Of a stretch of DNA of 64,000 bases, positions 18,930 through 29,445 are shown one piece after another. This stretch comes from Pseudomonas sp. WN033 (GTDB taxonomy: Bacteria > Pseudomonadota > Gammaproteobacteria > Pseudomonadales > Pseudomonadaceae). The DNA is taken from NCBI GenBank assembly GCA_002287035.1, contig NSKG01000006.1, forward strand, positions 1-64,000, written 5' to 3'. The notes beneath the pieces are model-generated. The model searched no databases, was not told the DNA's origin, and worked only from the letters and a program-made list of their open reading frames with translations. A program made the position numbers and the translations under genes. Position 1 is the first letter of the stretch. Every line of letters begins with the position of its first letter.

Positions 18930-19955
18930 TCAGGGGTTGCGAACCTTGTCCATGATTGCCAACTGGCGGTTGGCGTTGAGGACAATGCCGTAACTCAGTT
19001 TTTCGTAGGGGCGGAATACCATCAGCAGGCCGGCACGCTCATCGGGCAGACGAACCTGCTCGTTGCGTACCCGGTCGCGAACCACTTCGCCGGTCTTGTA
19101 GATCGCCAGCACCGAGCCTTCCTTAAGTCCGTCGCGAATGCCCTTGTTGAGGATCACCACATCGTACAGGCCGATCTGAGTCACGCCATGGGGAACGTCG
19201 AGAATCAGGCCCTCGACCTGCTGATCCGGGTCGCTGGGGAAGAAAGTCGAGGCCACCGGCCGCTCTTCGGTTTCCATCAGTCGATCACCAACCCGCACTT
19301 CCTGACGGCTGCGGCTGATGTTGAGGGTAACGATATCGCGCTCGTTGGCCACCACTTCACCGGTGCCGATATCCTGGGCATGCAGGCCGAGGAACTCGCC
19401 GGTTTCCGGGTCAGAGAACGACTTGCCGCGCCGGTAGATGCCGAAAGCAGGTACTGACGGGTCAACATCACCCCGGGCATAAACCTTGCTGCCGGCACCT
19501 GCCACCACACTTTCGGCCTCGCCACCGATCACATACGGGGCCTGCTCGATGGCGTCCAGATCATCCAGAATCCGACCGGCATTGAGGAAGGCATTGATCG
19601 CCTCCAGCGGAATGGTCGGGATTGCCTCGGCAATCGGCTTGGCGCGAATGGTCGGCGACAGTTTGATGGTGCCGCCATCGCCACGACTGACCATCAGCCG
19701 CGGCTGGCCATCGATGTAGACCAGGGAAATGATGTCGCCTGGATAGATCAGGTGCGGGTTGTCAATCTGCGGATTGGCGTGCCAGATTTCCGGCCACTTC
19801 CAAGGCAGGCTGAGGAATCGGCCAGCAATATCCCAGAGGGTATCGCCTCTGACCACGGTATAGCGTTCCGGGTGACCTTCTCTAAAAACAGACTCTTGGG
19901 CCTGCACCCAAAGGCTCATGCCGAGCAGCAGGAGGCCGAGTAATGTTTTCCTCAT
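18930..19955 (-). CDS. tsaP: LysM-domain protein, TsaP-like
   Basis: A signal peptide (residues 1-20, ending WVQAQ) is followed by one LysM peptidoglycan-binding domain at about 31-80 ([16 protein letters not shown] ... [12 protein letters not shown]) and a 250-residue C-terminal region of unnamed fold. The length is 341 residues. In pseudomonads the LysM gene divergent from def is PA0020, whose family (TsaP) anchors the type IV pilus secretin to peptidoglycan; the assignment here rests on domain layout and gene order. The ATG at 19955 is used because the signal peptide begins there and AAGGGA lies 8 bases upstream. It is divergent from def across 141 bp. Confidence 0.85.
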   Translation of the reverse strand: MRKTLLGLLLLGMSLWVQAQESVFREGHPERYTVVRGDTLWDIAGRFLSLPWKWPEIWHANPQIDNPHLIYPGDIISLVYIDGQPRLMVSRGDGGTIKLSPTIRAKPIAEAIPTIPLEAINAFLNAGRILDDLDAIEQAPYVIGGEAESVVAGAGSKVYARGDVDPSVPAFGIYRRGKSFSDPETGEFLGLHAQDIGTGEVVANERDIVTLNISRSRQEVRVGDRLMETEERPVASTFFPSDPDQQVEGLILDVPHGVTQIGLYDVVILNKGIRDGLKEGSVLAIYKTGEVVRDRVRNEQVRLPDERAGLLMVFRPYEKLSYGIVLNANRQLAIMDKVRNP

Positions 19956-20096
19956 GACACGAATCCCTTTATTATAGAGGCAAGCAATCAAGCCCCGCGT
20001 CACTCTCAAAACGCCGGACTTGTTTTTATTTCCAAGCTGCTCATCATCTTAGCAGTACAATTTAGATTTATTCCACAGAATGCATCACAAACCGAC

Positions 20097-20609
20097 ATGG
20101 CCATATTAAACATCCTGGAGTTTCCCGACCCGCGCCTGCGCACCATCGCCAAACCGGTGGAGGTGGTCGATGATCGTATCCGGAAACTGGTCGACGACAT
20201 GTTCGAGACCATGTACGACGCCCCCGGCATCGGTTTGGCCGCGACTCAGGTCAACGTCCACGAGCAGGTGATCGTCATCGACATCTCCGAGGACAAGAGC
20301 CAGCCACTGGTATTTATCAACCCCGTGCTGGAACCGCTGACCAACGAGCTTGAGCAGATGCAGGAAGGCTGTCTGTCGGTCCCGGGCTTCTATGAGACAG
20401 TAACCCGCCCCGAGCGGGTACGGGTCAAGGCGCTGGATCGCAACGGTGAGGCTTTCGAGTGGGAGCTGGAGGGTTTGCTGGCGGTGTGCATCCAGCACGA
20501 GTGCGACCACCTCAATGGCAAGCTGTTCGTCGACTATCTGTCCAACCTCAAGCGTGACCGCATCCGCAAGAAGCTGGAAAAACAGCATCGGCTGCAGGCC
20601 AGCGGCTGA
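20097..20609 (+). CDS. def: Peptide deformylase
   Basis: Def removes the N-formyl group from new proteins using an Fe2+ or Zn2+ metalloenzyme. All three motifs are intact: GIGLAATQ (44-51), EGCLS (90-94, metal ligand C92) and HECDH (134-138, ligands H134 and H138, catalytic E135). The length of 170 residues is typical. It is directly followed by an intrinsic terminator and then fmt, the transferase that adds the formyl group, so the pair forms the start-formylation cycle. The terminator may set their relative expression. Confidence 0.98.
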   Translation: MAILNILEFPDPRLRTIAKPVEVVDDRIRKLVDDMFETMYDAPGIGLAATQVNVHEQVIVIDISEDKSQPLVFINPVLEPLTNELEQMQEGCLSVPGFYETVTRPERVRVKALDRNGEAFEWELEGLLAVCIQHECDHLNGKLFVDYLSNLKRDRIRKKLEKQHRLQASG

Positions 20610-20624
20610 TCTTGATATGACTCC

Positions 20625-20650
20625 AAGGCTTGCTTCGGCAAGCCTTTTCT
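20625..20650 (+). terminator. Intrinsic terminator between def and fmt
   Basis: AAGGCTTGC and GCAAGCCTT form a perfect 9-bp stem closed by TTCG, followed by TTTTCTTT. It lies 15 bp after the def stop and 13 bp before the fmt start, so some read-through, or a promoter overlapping def, must serve fmt. Confidence 0.85.
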
Positions 20651-20662
20651 TTACGGACCCCC

Positions 20663-21616
20663 ATGAACGCCCAGAATCTTCGCCTGATCTTCGCTGGAAC
20701 GCCGGAGTTTGCCGCTAGCCACCTGCAGGCGCTGCTCGATGCCGGTCTCAATATCATCGCTGTTTACACCCAGCCCGACCGTCCGGCCGGACGCGGCCAG
20801 AAACTGGCCATGAGCGCGGTCAAACAGCTGGCCCTGCAGCACGATCTGCCGGTCTACCAGCCGGCCAGCCTGCGCAGCCCTGAGGCCCAGAGTGAACTGG
20901 CGGCGCTGCAGCCCGACCTGATGGTGGTGGTTGCCTACGGCCTGATCCTGCCCCAGGCGGTACTGGACACCCCGCGTCTGGGCTGCATTAACAGCCATGC
21001 TTCGCTGTTGCCACGCTGGCGCGGTGCGGCGCCGATTCAGCGCGCCATCGAAGCCGGCGATCAGGCCAGCGGGGTCACCGTGATGCAGATGGAAGCCGGA
21101 CTGGATACCGGTCCGATGCTGCTCAAGGTCGACACACCGATCAGTAGCCAAGACACCGGCGGCAGTCTGCATGACCGGCTGGCCGAGCTGGGCTCGGCCG
21201 CCGTGGTCGAGGCAATTCAGGCCCTGGCTGCCGGTACCCTGCAAGGCCAGATCCAGGATGACGCACTGGCCACCTATGCTCACAAGCTGAACAAGCAGGA
21301 CGCGGCGATCGACTGGCAACGCCCGGCCGTTGAGCTGGACCGGCTGATCCGCGCCTTCAATCCCTGGCCGCTGGCGCATGCCCGCTGGCAGGATCAGCCG
21401 CTCAAGATCTGGGCCGCCCAGCCGGAAGCCGGCAGCGGCCAACCTGGTGAAATCCTCGATTGCAGCAGGCACGGTCTGCTGGTGGCTTGCGCCGAAGGCG
21501 CCTTGCGCCTGACCCGTCTGCAATTGCCCGGCGGCAAACCGCTGGCCTTTGCCGACCTGTACAACGCCCGCCGCGATCAGTTCGCCGTTGGCAGCCGCCT
21601 GGACAACGGCCAGTGA
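20663..21616 (+). CDS. fmt: Methionyl-tRNA formyltransferase
   Basis: Fmt formylates initiator Met-tRNA with 10-formyltetrahydrofolate. The protein begins [20 protein letters not shown], and the catalytic block [21 protein letters not shown] has the conserved N-x-H and S-L-L-P-x-W-R-G-A-A-P elements, with TGVTVMQM-like [18 protein letters not shown] after it. The length is 317 residues. The ATG at 20663 matches the family N-terminus; the upstream frame to 20630 crosses the terminator and is excluded. Its stop overlaps the GTG of rsmB by 4 bp. Confidence 0.97.
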   Translation: MNAQNLRLIFAGTPEFAASHLQALLDAGLNIIAVYTQPDRPAGRGQKLAMSAVKQLALQHDLPVYQPASLRSPEAQSELAALQPDLMVVVAYGLILPQAVLDTPRLGCINSHASLLPRWRGAAPIQRAIEAGDQASGVTVMQMEAGLDTGPMLLKVDTPISSQDTGGSLHDRLAELGSAAVVEAIQALAAGTLQGQIQDDALATYAHKLNKQDAAIDWQRPAVELDRLIRAFNPWPLAHARWQDQPLKIWAAQPEAGSGQPGEILDCSRHGLLVACAEGALRLTRLQLPGGKPLAFADLYNARRDQFAVGSRLDNGQ

Positions 21617-22914
21617 GCCCGCGTCTGGCCGCCGCCCGCGCCCTGGCCCAGGTAATGGCAGGCAAGGCCTCGCTGGGCAGCAGCCTGCCGACACAACTGG
21701 AGCGGGTCAGCGCACGTGATCGGGCACTGACCCAGGAACTGGCCTTCGGCACCGCCCGCTGGTTTCAGCGCCTGGACGGGCTGGCCAATGCGCTACTGGA
21801 AAAGCCGCTGAAAGCCGCCGAACGCGAGCTGCACGCCCTGCTGCTGGTGGGCCTGTATCAACTGCTGTACACCCGCATTCCGGCCCACGCGGCAATCGGT
21901 GAGACAGTCAATGCCGCCAAGACCCTGAAAAAGCCCTGGGCCAGCGGCCTGCTCAATGCCGTGCTGCGTCGCGCCCAGCGTGAAGGAGCCGAACAGCTGG
22001 TGGCGCTGGAGCGCGACCCGACCATCCGCCTGGCTCACCCGCGCTGGCTGCAGAAGCGCCTGAAACAGGATTGGCCAGATGACTGGGAAGCCATTTGCCA
22101 GGCCAACAACACCCATCCGCCGATGACACTGCGGGTCAACCTTGCCCGCACCAGCCGCAGCGCCTACCTGAGCCGCCTGAGCGACGCCGGAATCGACGCC
22201 AGACCCTGCCCGTTCAGCAGCGTCGGCCTGCGCCTGCTGCAACCCTGTGATGTCAGCCAGTTGCCTGGGTTTAGCGAGGGGGAGGTCAGTGTTCAGGACG
22301 AAGCTGCACAACTGGCGGCGCCGCTGCTGGAACTCAAGCCCGGCCAGCGGGTGCTGGATGCCTGCTGCGCACCGGGCGGCAAAACCTGCCAGATCCTTGA
22401 GCAACAGAGCGCGCTGGACGAGCTGGTAGCACTGGATCTGGAACCCAAACGGCTTGAACGGGTTCGCGAGAACCTTGAACGTCTGGGCCTGAGCGCCACT
22501 CTCAAGACCGCCGATGCCCGCGAACTGAGCAACTGGTGGGATGGCCGGCCATTCCAGCGCATCCTGCTCGATGCTCCCTGTTCAGCCACCGGGGTAATCC
22601 GCCGCCATCCGGACATCAAGCTGACCCGCCAGGCTGAGGACATTGCCGCACTGGCACAGTTGCAGGGCCAGTTGCTGGATCAGTTGTGGCAGACCCTGGA
22701 TGTAGGCGGGGTGTTGGTGTATGCCACCTGCTCGGTGCTGCCGGAAGAAAACAGCCAGACCATTGCCGCCTTCCTGGCGCGCCAGCCCGGCGCCCGTGAG
22801 CTGGCGATCAGTGCTGACTACGGCCTGGCGCAACCCTGCGGGCGTCAGTTATTGCCGCAAAACGATGGCCATGATGGATTCTACCTGGCCAAACTGATCA
22901 AAATTGCCGCCTGA
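21613..22914 (+). CDS. rsmB: 16S rRNA m5C967 methyltransferase
   Basis: RsmB methylates cytosine 967 of 16S rRNA using S-adenosylmethionine. The 433-residue protein has an N-terminal NusB-like RNA-binding domain (about 1-140) and a C-terminal Rossmann methyltransferase with [16 protein letters not shown] for SAM binding. [17 protein letters not shown] and [12 protein letters not shown] hold the two working cysteines. The start is GTG at 21613 (GTGAGCCCG, family-like [10 protein letters not shown]), overlapping the fmt stop as GTGA; longer upstream frames run through fmt and are rejected. trkA follows after 44 bp. Confidence 0.95.
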   Translation: MSPRLAAARALAQVMAGKASLGSSLPTQLERVSARDRALTQELAFGTARWFQRLDGLANALLEKPLKAAERELHALLLVGLYQLLYTRIPAHAAIGETVNAAKTLKKPWASGLLNAVLRRAQREGAEQLVALERDPTIRLAHPRWLQKRLKQDWPDDWEAICQANNTHPPMTLRVNLARTSRSAYLSRLSDAGIDARPCPFSSVGLRLLQPCDVSQLPGFSEGEVSVQDEAAQLAAPLLELKPGQRVLDACCAPGGKTCQILEQQSALDELVALDLEPKRLERVRENLERLGLSATLKTADARELSNWWDGRPFQRILLDAPCSATGVIRRHPDIKLTRQAEDIAALAQLQGQLLDQLWQTLDVGGVLVYATCSVLPEENSQTIAAFLARQPGARELAISADYGLAQPCGRQLLPQNDGHDGFYLAKLIKIAA

Positions 22915-22958
22915 TTGCAGCGCGCCAGCTACACTACGCGCAGCGGGGGAGAGAGAAC

Positions 22959-24332
22959 ATGAAAATCATCATTCTCGGTGCCGGTCAGGTCGGTGGCAGT
23001 CTGGCCGCGGAGCTGGCCAGTGAGGCCAACGACATCACCGTGGTCGATACCGATACCAGCCGCCTGCGCGAGCTGGGTGACCGCCTGGATATCCGTACCG
23101 TTCAGGGCAAGGGCTCGTTTCCCACGGTGCTGCGTCAGGCCGGCGCCGATGACGCCGACATGCTGATTGCGGTGACCAGCAGCGACGAGACCAACATGAT
23201 CGCCTGCCAGGTCGCCTACACCCTGTTCCGCACCCCGACCAAGATTGCCCGGGTACGCGAGTCGGCTTACCTGACCCGCGGCGGGCTGTTCCAGAATGAA
23301 GCAGTGCCGATCGACGTCCTGATCAGCCCCGAGCAGGTGGTCACCAACTACATCAAGCGGCTGATCGAACATCCTGGAGCACTACAGGTGCTCGACTTTG
23401 CCGAGGGCAAGGTCCAGCTGGTGGCGGTACGCGCCTACTACGGCGGCCCGCTGGTCGGCCAGGAGCTGCGTTTTCTGCGTCAGCACATGCCCGGCGTAGA
23501 TACCCGGGTGGCGGCCATCTTTCGCAAGAACCGGCCAATCCTGCCACAGGGCGATACCATCATCGAAGCCGACGACGAGGTATTTTTCGTCGCTGCCACG
23601 GCGGATATTCGTGCGGTTATGAGCGAGCTGCGCCGCCTGGAGAAAAACTACAAGCGAGTGATGATCGCCGGCGGCGGCAATATTGGTGAACGCCTGGCCG
23701 AGGCAATCGAAACCCGCTATCAGGTCAAGATCATCGAGAAGTCCAAGGCCCGTGCCGATTATCTGTCGCAGAACCTCGACCGCGCCATCGTCCTGCACGG
23801 CAGCGCCTCGGACAAGGAGCTGCTGACCGAGGAGAACATCGAAGAAGTCGACATCTTCTGTGCGGTGACCAACGATGACGAGGCCAACATCATGTCCTCG
23901 ATGCTGGCCAAACGCCTGGGCGCCCGCAAGGTCATGGCCCTGATCAATAACCCGGCCTACGTCGACCTGGTTCAGGGCGGTGAAATCGACATCGCTATCT
24001 CGCCCTCGCAGGCCACCATCGGCACCCTGCTGACTCACGTCCGGCGCGGCGACATCGTCAATGTCTATTCGCTGCGTCGTGGCGCGGCCGAGGCCATCGA
24101 GGCGGTGGCCCATGGCGATACGCGTTCCTCCAAGGTGGTTGGCAAGGCCATCCGCGACATCGACCTGCCGCCGGGCACCACCATCGGCGCGATCGTGCGC
24201 AATGAAGAGGTTTTGATAGCCCATGATTCGACGGTAATCGAGTCAGATGACCACGTAATCCTCTTTGTTATCGACAAAAAACGCATCCGCGACGTGGAAC
24301 GTCTGTTCCAGGTCGGGCTGACCTTCTTCTAA
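22959..24332 (+). CDS. trkA: Trk potassium uptake protein, NAD-binding subunit
   Basis: TrkA is the cytoplasmic gating ring of the Trk K+ channel and binds NAD(H) or ATP. The 457-residue protein is a tandem of two RCK units: an N-terminal Rossmann fold with [10 protein letters not shown] (residues 6-15), a TrkA-C part, then a second Rossmann fold with [13 protein letters not shown] near 235 and a second TrkA-C part ending at the C-terminus. It lies 18 bp upstream of the membrane subunit gene, so both channel parts are made from one transcript. In P. aeruginosa, from memory, trkA also sits in this def-fmt-rsmB run. Confidence 0.96.
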   Translation: MKIIILGAGQVGGSLAAELASEANDITVVDTDTSRLRELGDRLDIRTVQGKGSFPTVLRQAGADDADMLIAVTSSDETNMIACQVAYTLFRTPTKIARVRESAYLTRGGLFQNEAVPIDVLISPEQVVTNYIKRLIEHPGALQVLDFAEGKVQLVAVRAYYGGPLVGQELRFLRQHMPGVDTRVAAIFRKNRPILPQGDTIIEADDEVFFVAATADIRAVMSELRRLEKNYKRVMIAGGGNIGERLAEAIETRYQVKIIEKSKARADYLSQNLDRAIVLHGSASDKELLTEENIEEVDIFCAVTNDDEANIMSSMLAKRLGARKVMALINNPAYVDLVQGGEIDIAISPSQATIGTLLTHVRRGDIVNVYSLRRGAAEAIEAVAHGDTRSSKVVGKAIRDIDLPPGTTIGAIVRNEEVLIAHDSTVIESDDHVILFVIDKKRIRDVERLFQVGLTFF

Positions 24333-24350
24333 GGCGCAGGGAGCGCGTTC

Positions 24351-25799
24351 ATGCAGTACACCCAGATCCAGCGCATTCTCGGCATCCTGCTCATGCTGTT
24401 TTCCACCAGCATGCTGCCGGCCGCCGGGGTTGGCCTGTATTACGGCGAGCAGGCCCGTGAGGCGTTCCTGATTGGCTTCGTGATCACTATGGTGCTGGGC
24501 TTTCTGATCTGGCTGCCGGCCCGTGGCCAGCGCAATGAACTGCGTACCCGCGACGGCTACCTGATTACGGTGATGTTCTGGCTGGTACTCGGACTGTTCG
24601 GGGCGATTCCGCTGTACCTGCTGGACATGCCTGATCTGAGCGTAGCCGACGCGGTGTTCGAGTCGTTTTCCGGGCTGACCACTACCGGGGCTACGGTGAT
24701 CACCGGGCTCGATACCCTGCCACGCGCGCTGCTGTTCTATCGCCAGCAACTGCAGTGGTTCGGCGGCATGGGGATCATCGTGCTGGCGGTGGCGATTCTG
24801 CCTTTGCTCGGGGTTGGCGGCATGCAGCTCTATCGCGCCGAAATGCCCGGGCCGCTGAAGGAAAACAAGCTGACCCCGCGGATCGCCGAAACGGCCAAGG
24901 TACTCTGGTACATCTACGCCAGCCTGACTCTGGCCTGCGCGCTGGCCTACTGGGCCGCTGGCATGGAGCTGTTCGATGCCATCGGCCATAGCTTCTCGAC
25001 CGTGGCGATCGGCGGCTTCTCCACCCACGACGCCAGTATCGGTTATTACGACAGCCCGCTGATCGAACTGATCTGCATCATCTTCATGATCATTTCCGGG
25101 ATCAACTTCGCCTTGCATTTCCTCGCCTGGCGCCACCGCAGCCTGACCAATTACCTGCGTGACCCCGAGTGCCGGGCCTACCTGCTGATCCTGGCGGCGG
25201 TATTTGTCGTTTGCGCGGCGGTGCTGATCCACTACCAGTATCACGATGCCTGGACCAGCATTCGCTACAGCGCCTTCCAGACCGTCTCCATTGCCACTAC
25301 CACCGGTTTTGGCGTCACCGATTTTTCGGCCTGGCCCACCCTGCTGCCGTTCATGCTGCTGTACGCCAGCTTTATCGGCGCCTCGGCCGGCTCTACTGGC
25401 GGCGGCATGAAGGTGATTCGGGTGGTGCTGCTGTATAAGCAGGGCTCACGTGAAATCAAGCGGTTGCTGCACCCCAACGGGGTTTTCCCGGTCAAGCTTG
25501 GCAGTCGACCGGTGCCTGACCGGGTGGTGGAGGCGGTATGGGGATTCTGCGCGGTGTATGTGTTCACCTTCGCGGTGCTGTTTCTGATCCTGCTCGGCAC
25601 CGGCCTGGATTTCGTCACTGCATTTTCGGCACTGGCTGCCTGTATCAACAACCTGGGTCCTGGCCTGGGTGAGGTTGCCACCCATTACGGCGAGCTGCAG
25701 GACGGTGTGAAGTGGGTACTGAGCTTCGCCATGCTGCTCGGGCGCCTGGAGGTATTCACCCTGCTGGTGCTATTGACGCCGATGTTCTGGCGGCGCTGA
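24351..25799 (+). CDS. trkH: Trk potassium channel membrane subunit
   Basis: TrkH forms the K+ pore across the inner membrane. The 482-residue protein has four membrane-pore-membrane repeats with selectivity-filter-like loops: SGLTTTGATVI, FSTVAIGGFS, TVSIATTTGFGV and ALAACINNLGPG. Each contains the single conserved glycine of the family. A proposed gating loop, SFIGASAGSTGGGMKVIR, follows the third repeat. GGGAG precedes the ATG. Adjacent trkA supplies the regulatory ring. It could equally be named trkI or trkG, as the paralogues are not separable by eye. It converges on a PilZ gene with 37 bp between stops. Confidence 0.93.
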   Translation: MQYTQIQRILGILLMLFSTSMLPAAGVGLYYGEQAREAFLIGFVITMVLGFLIWLPARGQRNELRTRDGYLITVMFWLVLGLFGAIPLYLLDMPDLSVADAVFESFSGLTTTGATVITGLDTLPRALLFYRQQLQWFGGMGIIVLAVAILPLLGVGGMQLYRAEMPGPLKENKLTPRIAETAKVLWYIYASLTLACALAYWAAGMELFDAIGHSFSTVAIGGFSTHDASIGYYDSPLIELICIIFMIISGINFALHFLAWRHRSLTNYLRDPECRAYLLILAAVFVVCAAVLIHYQYHDAWTSIRYSAFQTVSIATTTGFGVTDFSAWPTLLPFMLLYASFIGASAGSTGGGMKVIRVVLLYKQGSREIKRLLHPNGVFPVKLGSRPVPDRVVEAVWGFCAVYVFTFAVLFLILLGTGLDFVTAFSALAACINNLGPGLGEVATHYGELQDGVKWVLSFAMLLGRLEVFTLLVLLTPMFWRR

Positions 25800-25836
25800 G
25801 GCCCTAGGAGAAACGCTTGGTATACGGCGCGGACAA

Positions 25837-26103
25837 TTACTGGTCAAGAAAGACCAGGCCCGCACCTTCTCCGGCCACCACTCGCTGAACGACCATCCGC
25901 AGCACGGGTGCATCCATGGGAATGTCCTGCACCTGACCGGTGACCACCGTGCCGGGCGCCAGCTCGGCCAGCAGCGGATTCTCGACAAACACCCCACCAT
26001 CGGACAGATCACGGGTCTGACCAAACACGTCGCCCAGTTCCGGATGACTGATCTTGATCCGACACTTCATCATGGTCCGTGGATACTGCCGCTGATTGGC
26101 CAT
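25837..26103 (-). CDS. PilZ domain protein
   Basis: The 88-residue protein is a lone PilZ domain, a cyclic di-GMP receptor fold. The N-terminal RQYPRTMMKCRIKI carries the positively charged RxxxR-type element (R4/QYPR8) and DLSDGGVFVENP matches the D-x-S-x-x-G signature, so ligand binding looks possible. No effector domain is attached; it must act through a partner. It is followed 44 bp downstream by nothing on its strand except convergent trkH and is preceded by an LpxL-type acyltransferase gene, a neighbour pair that also occurs near the P. aeruginosa origin. Confidence 0.88.
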   Translation of the reverse strand: MANQRQYPRTMMKCRIKISHPELGDVFGQTRDLSDGGVFVENPLLAELAPGTVVTGQVQDIPMDAPVLRMVVQRVVAGEGAGLVFLDQ

Positions 26104-26147
26104 GCGCGCTGCTCTCCCTGGTCGTTGCCGTCGTTGTTATAGGTTGT

Positions 26148-27041
26148 TCAATACCACTTCTTTTCCCCGGCCGGGCGTTTCTTGAAGCGTTTCATGCTCC
26201 ACATGTACTGGCTCGGCCAGGTCGCCACATAGCGCCCGATCACCTCACTCATGCAGCTCACCGCCTCGGTTTCATCGTTACTGTATAGCGCCTCTGGCGC
26301 CTCTTCCAGTATCACCTTGAAGCCGCTGTTGTCGGGCAGGCGCAGACAGTGGAAGAACAGCGCCTTGGCCTGACCGCCCTTGAGCAGGTTGGGAACGAAT
26401 TTGCTGGTCAGGGCGGTGGTGCCGAGAAAGGGCACGAACAGACCGCTCTTGAGCGCCGGTTCAGGGTCGGCTGGAATACCGACACAACCACCGCGCTTGA
26501 CCTCGCGCATGACGCTGATGATGCCCTCGCGGGTCGAGGCCGCGACCTTGTTGCCAAGCTGGGTACGCTGGCGTTGCAGTAATTCATCCACCGCTTTCTG
26601 TTTGGGTGGGCGATAGAAGATGATCGGCTTGGCGCGCGAGCAGTACCAGTGATTGAGCACTTCCCAATTGCCCAGGTGGCTGGTGATGCCGACCACGCCC
26701 TGGCCTTTGGCCAAGGCATCCAGAAGCAAATGCTCACCTTCGACCTGCTTGATCAGCGATACCGTTTTTTCCGGTGACCACATCCAGGCGCAGGCACTTT
26801 CGGCAAAGCTGCGGCCGATGTTGACCAGCGTTTCCCCGACCAGCCGCTCACGCTCAGACTCGGACAGCTCCGGGAAACAGTGCTGCAGGTTGATCCGGGT
26901 TACCTCCCGTGACCGGTTCGGCAGTTTCCACATCAACCAGCCCAGCCCGGCACCCAGGCGCTGGGCCACGGCAAAGGGCAGCAACGAAAACAGTCGAAGA
27001 AAACCCACGATGATGGCGCCCTTGAGTCGCTCCACACCCAT
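26148..27041 (-). CDS. LpxL/HtrB-type lipid A acyltransferase
   Basis: This 297-residue protein belongs to the HtrB/MsbB family that adds secondary acyl chains to lipid A at the inner face of the inner membrane. A hydrophobic N-terminal anchor (about residues 9-35) is followed by the catalytic HX4E motif in TSHLGNWEVLNHWY, then GVVGIT and a downstream GIPADPEPALKSGLFVPFLG block that fits the family's second conserved region. Which acyl chain and position it serves cannot be told. The gene lies between tag (44 bp upstream) and a PilZ gene; the tag-acyltransferase-PilZ run likely forms one leftward transcript. Confidence 0.9.
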   Translation of the reverse strand: MGVERLKGAIIVGFLRLFSLLPFAVAQRLGAGLGWLMWKLPNRSREVTRINLQHCFPELSESERERLVGETLVNIGRSFAESACAWMWSPEKTVSLIKQVEGEHLLLDALAKGQGVVGITSHLGNWEVLNHWYCSRAKPIIFYRPPKQKAVDELLQRQRTQLGNKVAASTREGIISVMREVKRGGCVGIPADPEPALKSGLFVPFLGTTALTSKFVPNLLKGGQAKALFFHCLRLPDNSGFKVILEEAPEALYSNDETEAVSCMSEVIGRYVATWPSQYMWSMKRFKKRPAGEKKWY

Positions 27042-27085
27042 CCCCCGTCAATCGAAAAACGCCATTGTAGCCCGATCCCAGGCCG

Positions 27086-27670
27086 TCAGCTCAGCTCAGG
27101 GTAACGAAAACAGTCGGTGGTATGGTCCATCACCATCCCGGTAGCCTGCATGAAGGCATAGCAAATGGTTGGCCCGACAAAGGTGAAACCGGCCTTTTTC
27201 AAGGCTTTGCTCATGGCTACGGCTTCGGCACTCTGGGTCGGAATCTGGCTCAGGTGTTCAAACCGGTTGATCTTTGGCCGGCCACCGACGAACTGCCACA
27301 GCCATTGCCCGGGATCCTGCTGCTGGGCCAGCTGCAGCCAGGCCCGGGCGTTCTGTCGGGCGCCACGAATTTTCAGCCGGTTGCGGATGATCCCGCTATC
27401 GGCCATCAGTTCCAGTAGTTGCTCATCGCTCTGTCCGGCCATGAACTGTGGATCGAAGCCACGATAGACTTCACGGTAGCGCTCGCGCTTCTTCAGCACG
27501 GTGATCCATGACAGACCGGCCTGAAAACCGTCGAGCAGCAGCTTTTCGAATAACTGCTGGCTGTTGTACTCGGGTACGCCCCACTCAGTGTCATGGTAGT
27601 GCTGGTAGATCGGGTCGCTCGAACACCAACGGCAACGAACCGGCAAATCGACAGCCTGCGACGCGGACAT
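27086..27670 (-). CDS. tag: DNA-3-methyladenine glycosylase I
   Basis: Tag removes 3-methyladenine from alkylated DNA, the constitutive base-excision step. The 194-residue protein starts its domain at RCRWCSSDPIYQHYHDTEWG, the conserved CxWC and DxEWG region. LLLDGFQAGLSWITVLKKRE is the substrate-binding helix region, and VMDHTTDCF carries the histidine and cysteine that complete the zinc site. GGAGG precedes the ATG. It stands upstream of the acyltransferase gene and downstream of yfaZ with 71 bp between. Confidence 0.95.
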   Translation of the reverse strand: MSASQAVDLPVRCRWCSSDPIYQHYHDTEWGVPEYNSQQLFEKLLLDGFQAGLSWITVLKKRERYREVYRGFDPQFMAGQSDEQLLELMADSGIIRNRLKIRGARQNARAWLQLAQQQDPGQWLWQFVGGRPKINRFEHLSQIPTQSAEAVAMSKALKKAGFTFVGPTICYAFMQATGMVMDHTTDCFRYPELS

Positions 27671-27741
27671 GGGGCCTCCTGGCTAATGGTTACAGGTCCA
27701 CCAGCCTAGCCCGAAGGCCCCGTTTTGTCTTGCCTGATCGC

Positions 27742-28296
27742 TCAGAAGCCGACGCTCACACCCAGCACCGGGCCACTGTGCAGGGTACGGTTGCCACGCC
27801 GATCGAAGTCGGTACGCAAATAACGATAACCGGCATAAGCATAACTCTGGGCAAACAGCTTGGCCCGGACCTGAGCACCATACTCATAGCTTTCATTGAC
27901 ATTGCCATGAGTCAGGCCCTCGGGCGTGTAGAAACCATAACCGCCCAACGACACGCGCGGCAGCGGGGTATCGACGAACAGCGAGCCCCCCAGCCCCAGG
28001 CCACCGCCGTTACCGTAATCGGTATCCTGGTACTGGTAACGACCACCGACACTGAGATCCACCAGTGGAGTAGGCAGTGAAATCATCAGCGAGCCGCTGT
28101 AGAGGCGGGCATCGCGACCACTGTCATCAGTCTTCAGATAACCAACGCCGGCGCGCACACCGGGCACCAGCGTCTGGGTCGCCTCCAGGCCAAATGAATT
28201 GCTGCCGGCGCTGGCCGCCAGACTCAGCGCCTGGACCTGAGTGGCCCCCAGGGCCAGTGCGGAGGACAGGGCCAAAACGCCACAGGACTTGTTCAT
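27742..28296 (-). CDS. YfaZ-like outer membrane protein
   Basis: The 184-residue protein has a signal peptide (about 1-23, ending VQA) and alternating aromatic and polar strands typical of a small outer-membrane beta-barrel, ending in a C-terminal phenylalanine (LGVSVGF), the usual barrel insertion signal. The pattern GVGYLKTDDSGRDARLYSGSLMISLP and the YNF-type late strands resemble the YfaZ family. Its function is unknown. It is divergent from glyQ across about 200 bp, and GGAG lies upstream of the ATG. A -10-like TATACT at 28457-28462 in this gap points toward glyQ. Confidence 0.78.
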   Translation of the reverse strand: MNKSCGVLALSSALALGATQVQALSLAASAGSNSFGLEATQTLVPGVRAGVGYLKTDDSGRDARLYSGSLMISLPTPLVDLSVGGRYQYQDTDYGNGGGLGLGGSLFVDTPLPRVSLGGYGFYTPEGLTHGNVNESYEYGAQVRAKLFAQSYAYAGYRYLRTDFDRRGNRTLHSGPVLGVSVGF

Positions 28297-28497
28297 GATC
28301 AGGGTTACTCCTTACAACAGGTCAGGAAATAAAAGGGGCATTCGGCAACGCTCCCATCCGGCTCTGACCCTGTAAAACCCCAAGAGTGCCGGAGCAACAT
28401 CCTGCAACCTTGTGCTTGTGCGACGGCTCAGCCTGTATGTCCCCCCTATCTGACGGTATACTCCGGCTTTTATTTTCAGCCTGACCGGGTGAACCAC

Positions 28498-29445
28498 GTG
28501 ACACAAACTACGCCAGACGTGCGCACATTCCAGGGCCTGATCCTCGCCCTGCAAAGCTACTGGGCCGAGCAGGGCTGTGTGATCCTGCAACCCTACGACA
28601 TGGAAATGGGTGCTGGAACCTTCCATACCGCCACCTTCCTGCGCGCCATCGGCCCGGAAACCTGGAATGCCGCCTATGTGCAGCCCTCGCGCCGCCCGGC
28701 CGACGGCCGCTACGGCGAAAACCCCAACCGTCTGCAGCATTACTATCAGTTCCAGGTAGTGCTCAAGCCAAACCCGGACAACATCCAGGAGCTGTACCTG
28801 AACTCGCTGCGGCATATCGGCATCGACCCGCTGGTACACGATATCCGCTTCGTCGAGGACAACTGGGAGTCGCCGACCCTGGGTGCCTGGGGGCTGGGCT
28901 GGGAAGTCTGGCTCAACGGCATGGAAGTCACCCAGTTCACCTACTTCCAGCAGGTCGGCGGGGTCGAATGCTATCCGGTGACCGGCGAAATCACCTACGG
29001 CCTGGAACGTCTGGCGATGTACCTGCAGGGCGTCGATTCGGTCTACGACCTGGTTTACTCCGACGGCCCATTCGGCACCGTGACCTATGGCGATGTGTTC
29101 CACCAAAACGAAGTGGAGCAGTCGACCTACAACTTCGAGCACGCCAACGTCGACAAGCTGTTCGAGCTGTTCGATCACTACGAGGGCGAAGCCAACCGGC
29201 TGATGGAGCTGCAACTGCCGCTGCCCGCCTACGAAATGGTGATCAAGGCCTCGCACAGCTTCAACCTGCTCGACGCCCGCCGGGCGATTTCGGTGACCGA
29301 GCGTCAACGCTACATCCTGCGGGTGCGGGCCCTGGCACGCAACATTGCCCAGAGTTATCTGCTGGCCCGCGCCCGTCTTGGCTTCCCGATGGCCACCCCC
29401 GAGTTGCGTGATGAAGTACTGGCCAAACTGAAGGAGGCCGAATGA
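28498..29445 (+). CDS. glyQ: Glycine-tRNA ligase alpha subunit
   Basis: GlyQ is the catalytic class II subunit of the bacterial alpha2-beta2 glycyl-tRNA synthetase. The 315-residue protein shows [34 protein letters not shown] (positions about 7-40; key element QPYDMExGAGTFH), [17 protein letters not shown] and [12 protein letters not shown]. The GTG at 28498 is preferred over the GTG at 28489 because [10 protein letters not shown] aligns with the family start. glyS overlaps its end by 4 bp (ATGA). The divergent partner is yfaZ. Confidence 0.96.
   Translation: MTQTTPDVRTFQGLILALQSYWAEQGCVILQPYDMEMGAGTFHTATFLRAIGPETWNAAYVQPSRRPADGRYGENPNRLQHYYQFQVVLKPNPDNIQELYLNSLRHIGIDPLVHDIRFVEDNWESPTLGAWGLGWEVWLNGMEVTQFTYFQQVGGVECYPVTGEITYGLERLAMYLQGVDSVYDLVYSDGPFGTVTYGDVFHQNEVEQSTYNFEHANVDKLFELFDHYEGEANRLMELQLPLPAYEMVIKASHSFNLLDARRAISVTERQRYILRVRALARNIAQSYLLARARLGFPMATPELRDEVLAKLKEAE

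Noticed and set aside
25447-25456. TCACGTGAAA in trkH as a third parS site
   Set aside because: Only the core matches; the outer bases do not form the palindrome seen at the two recF sites.
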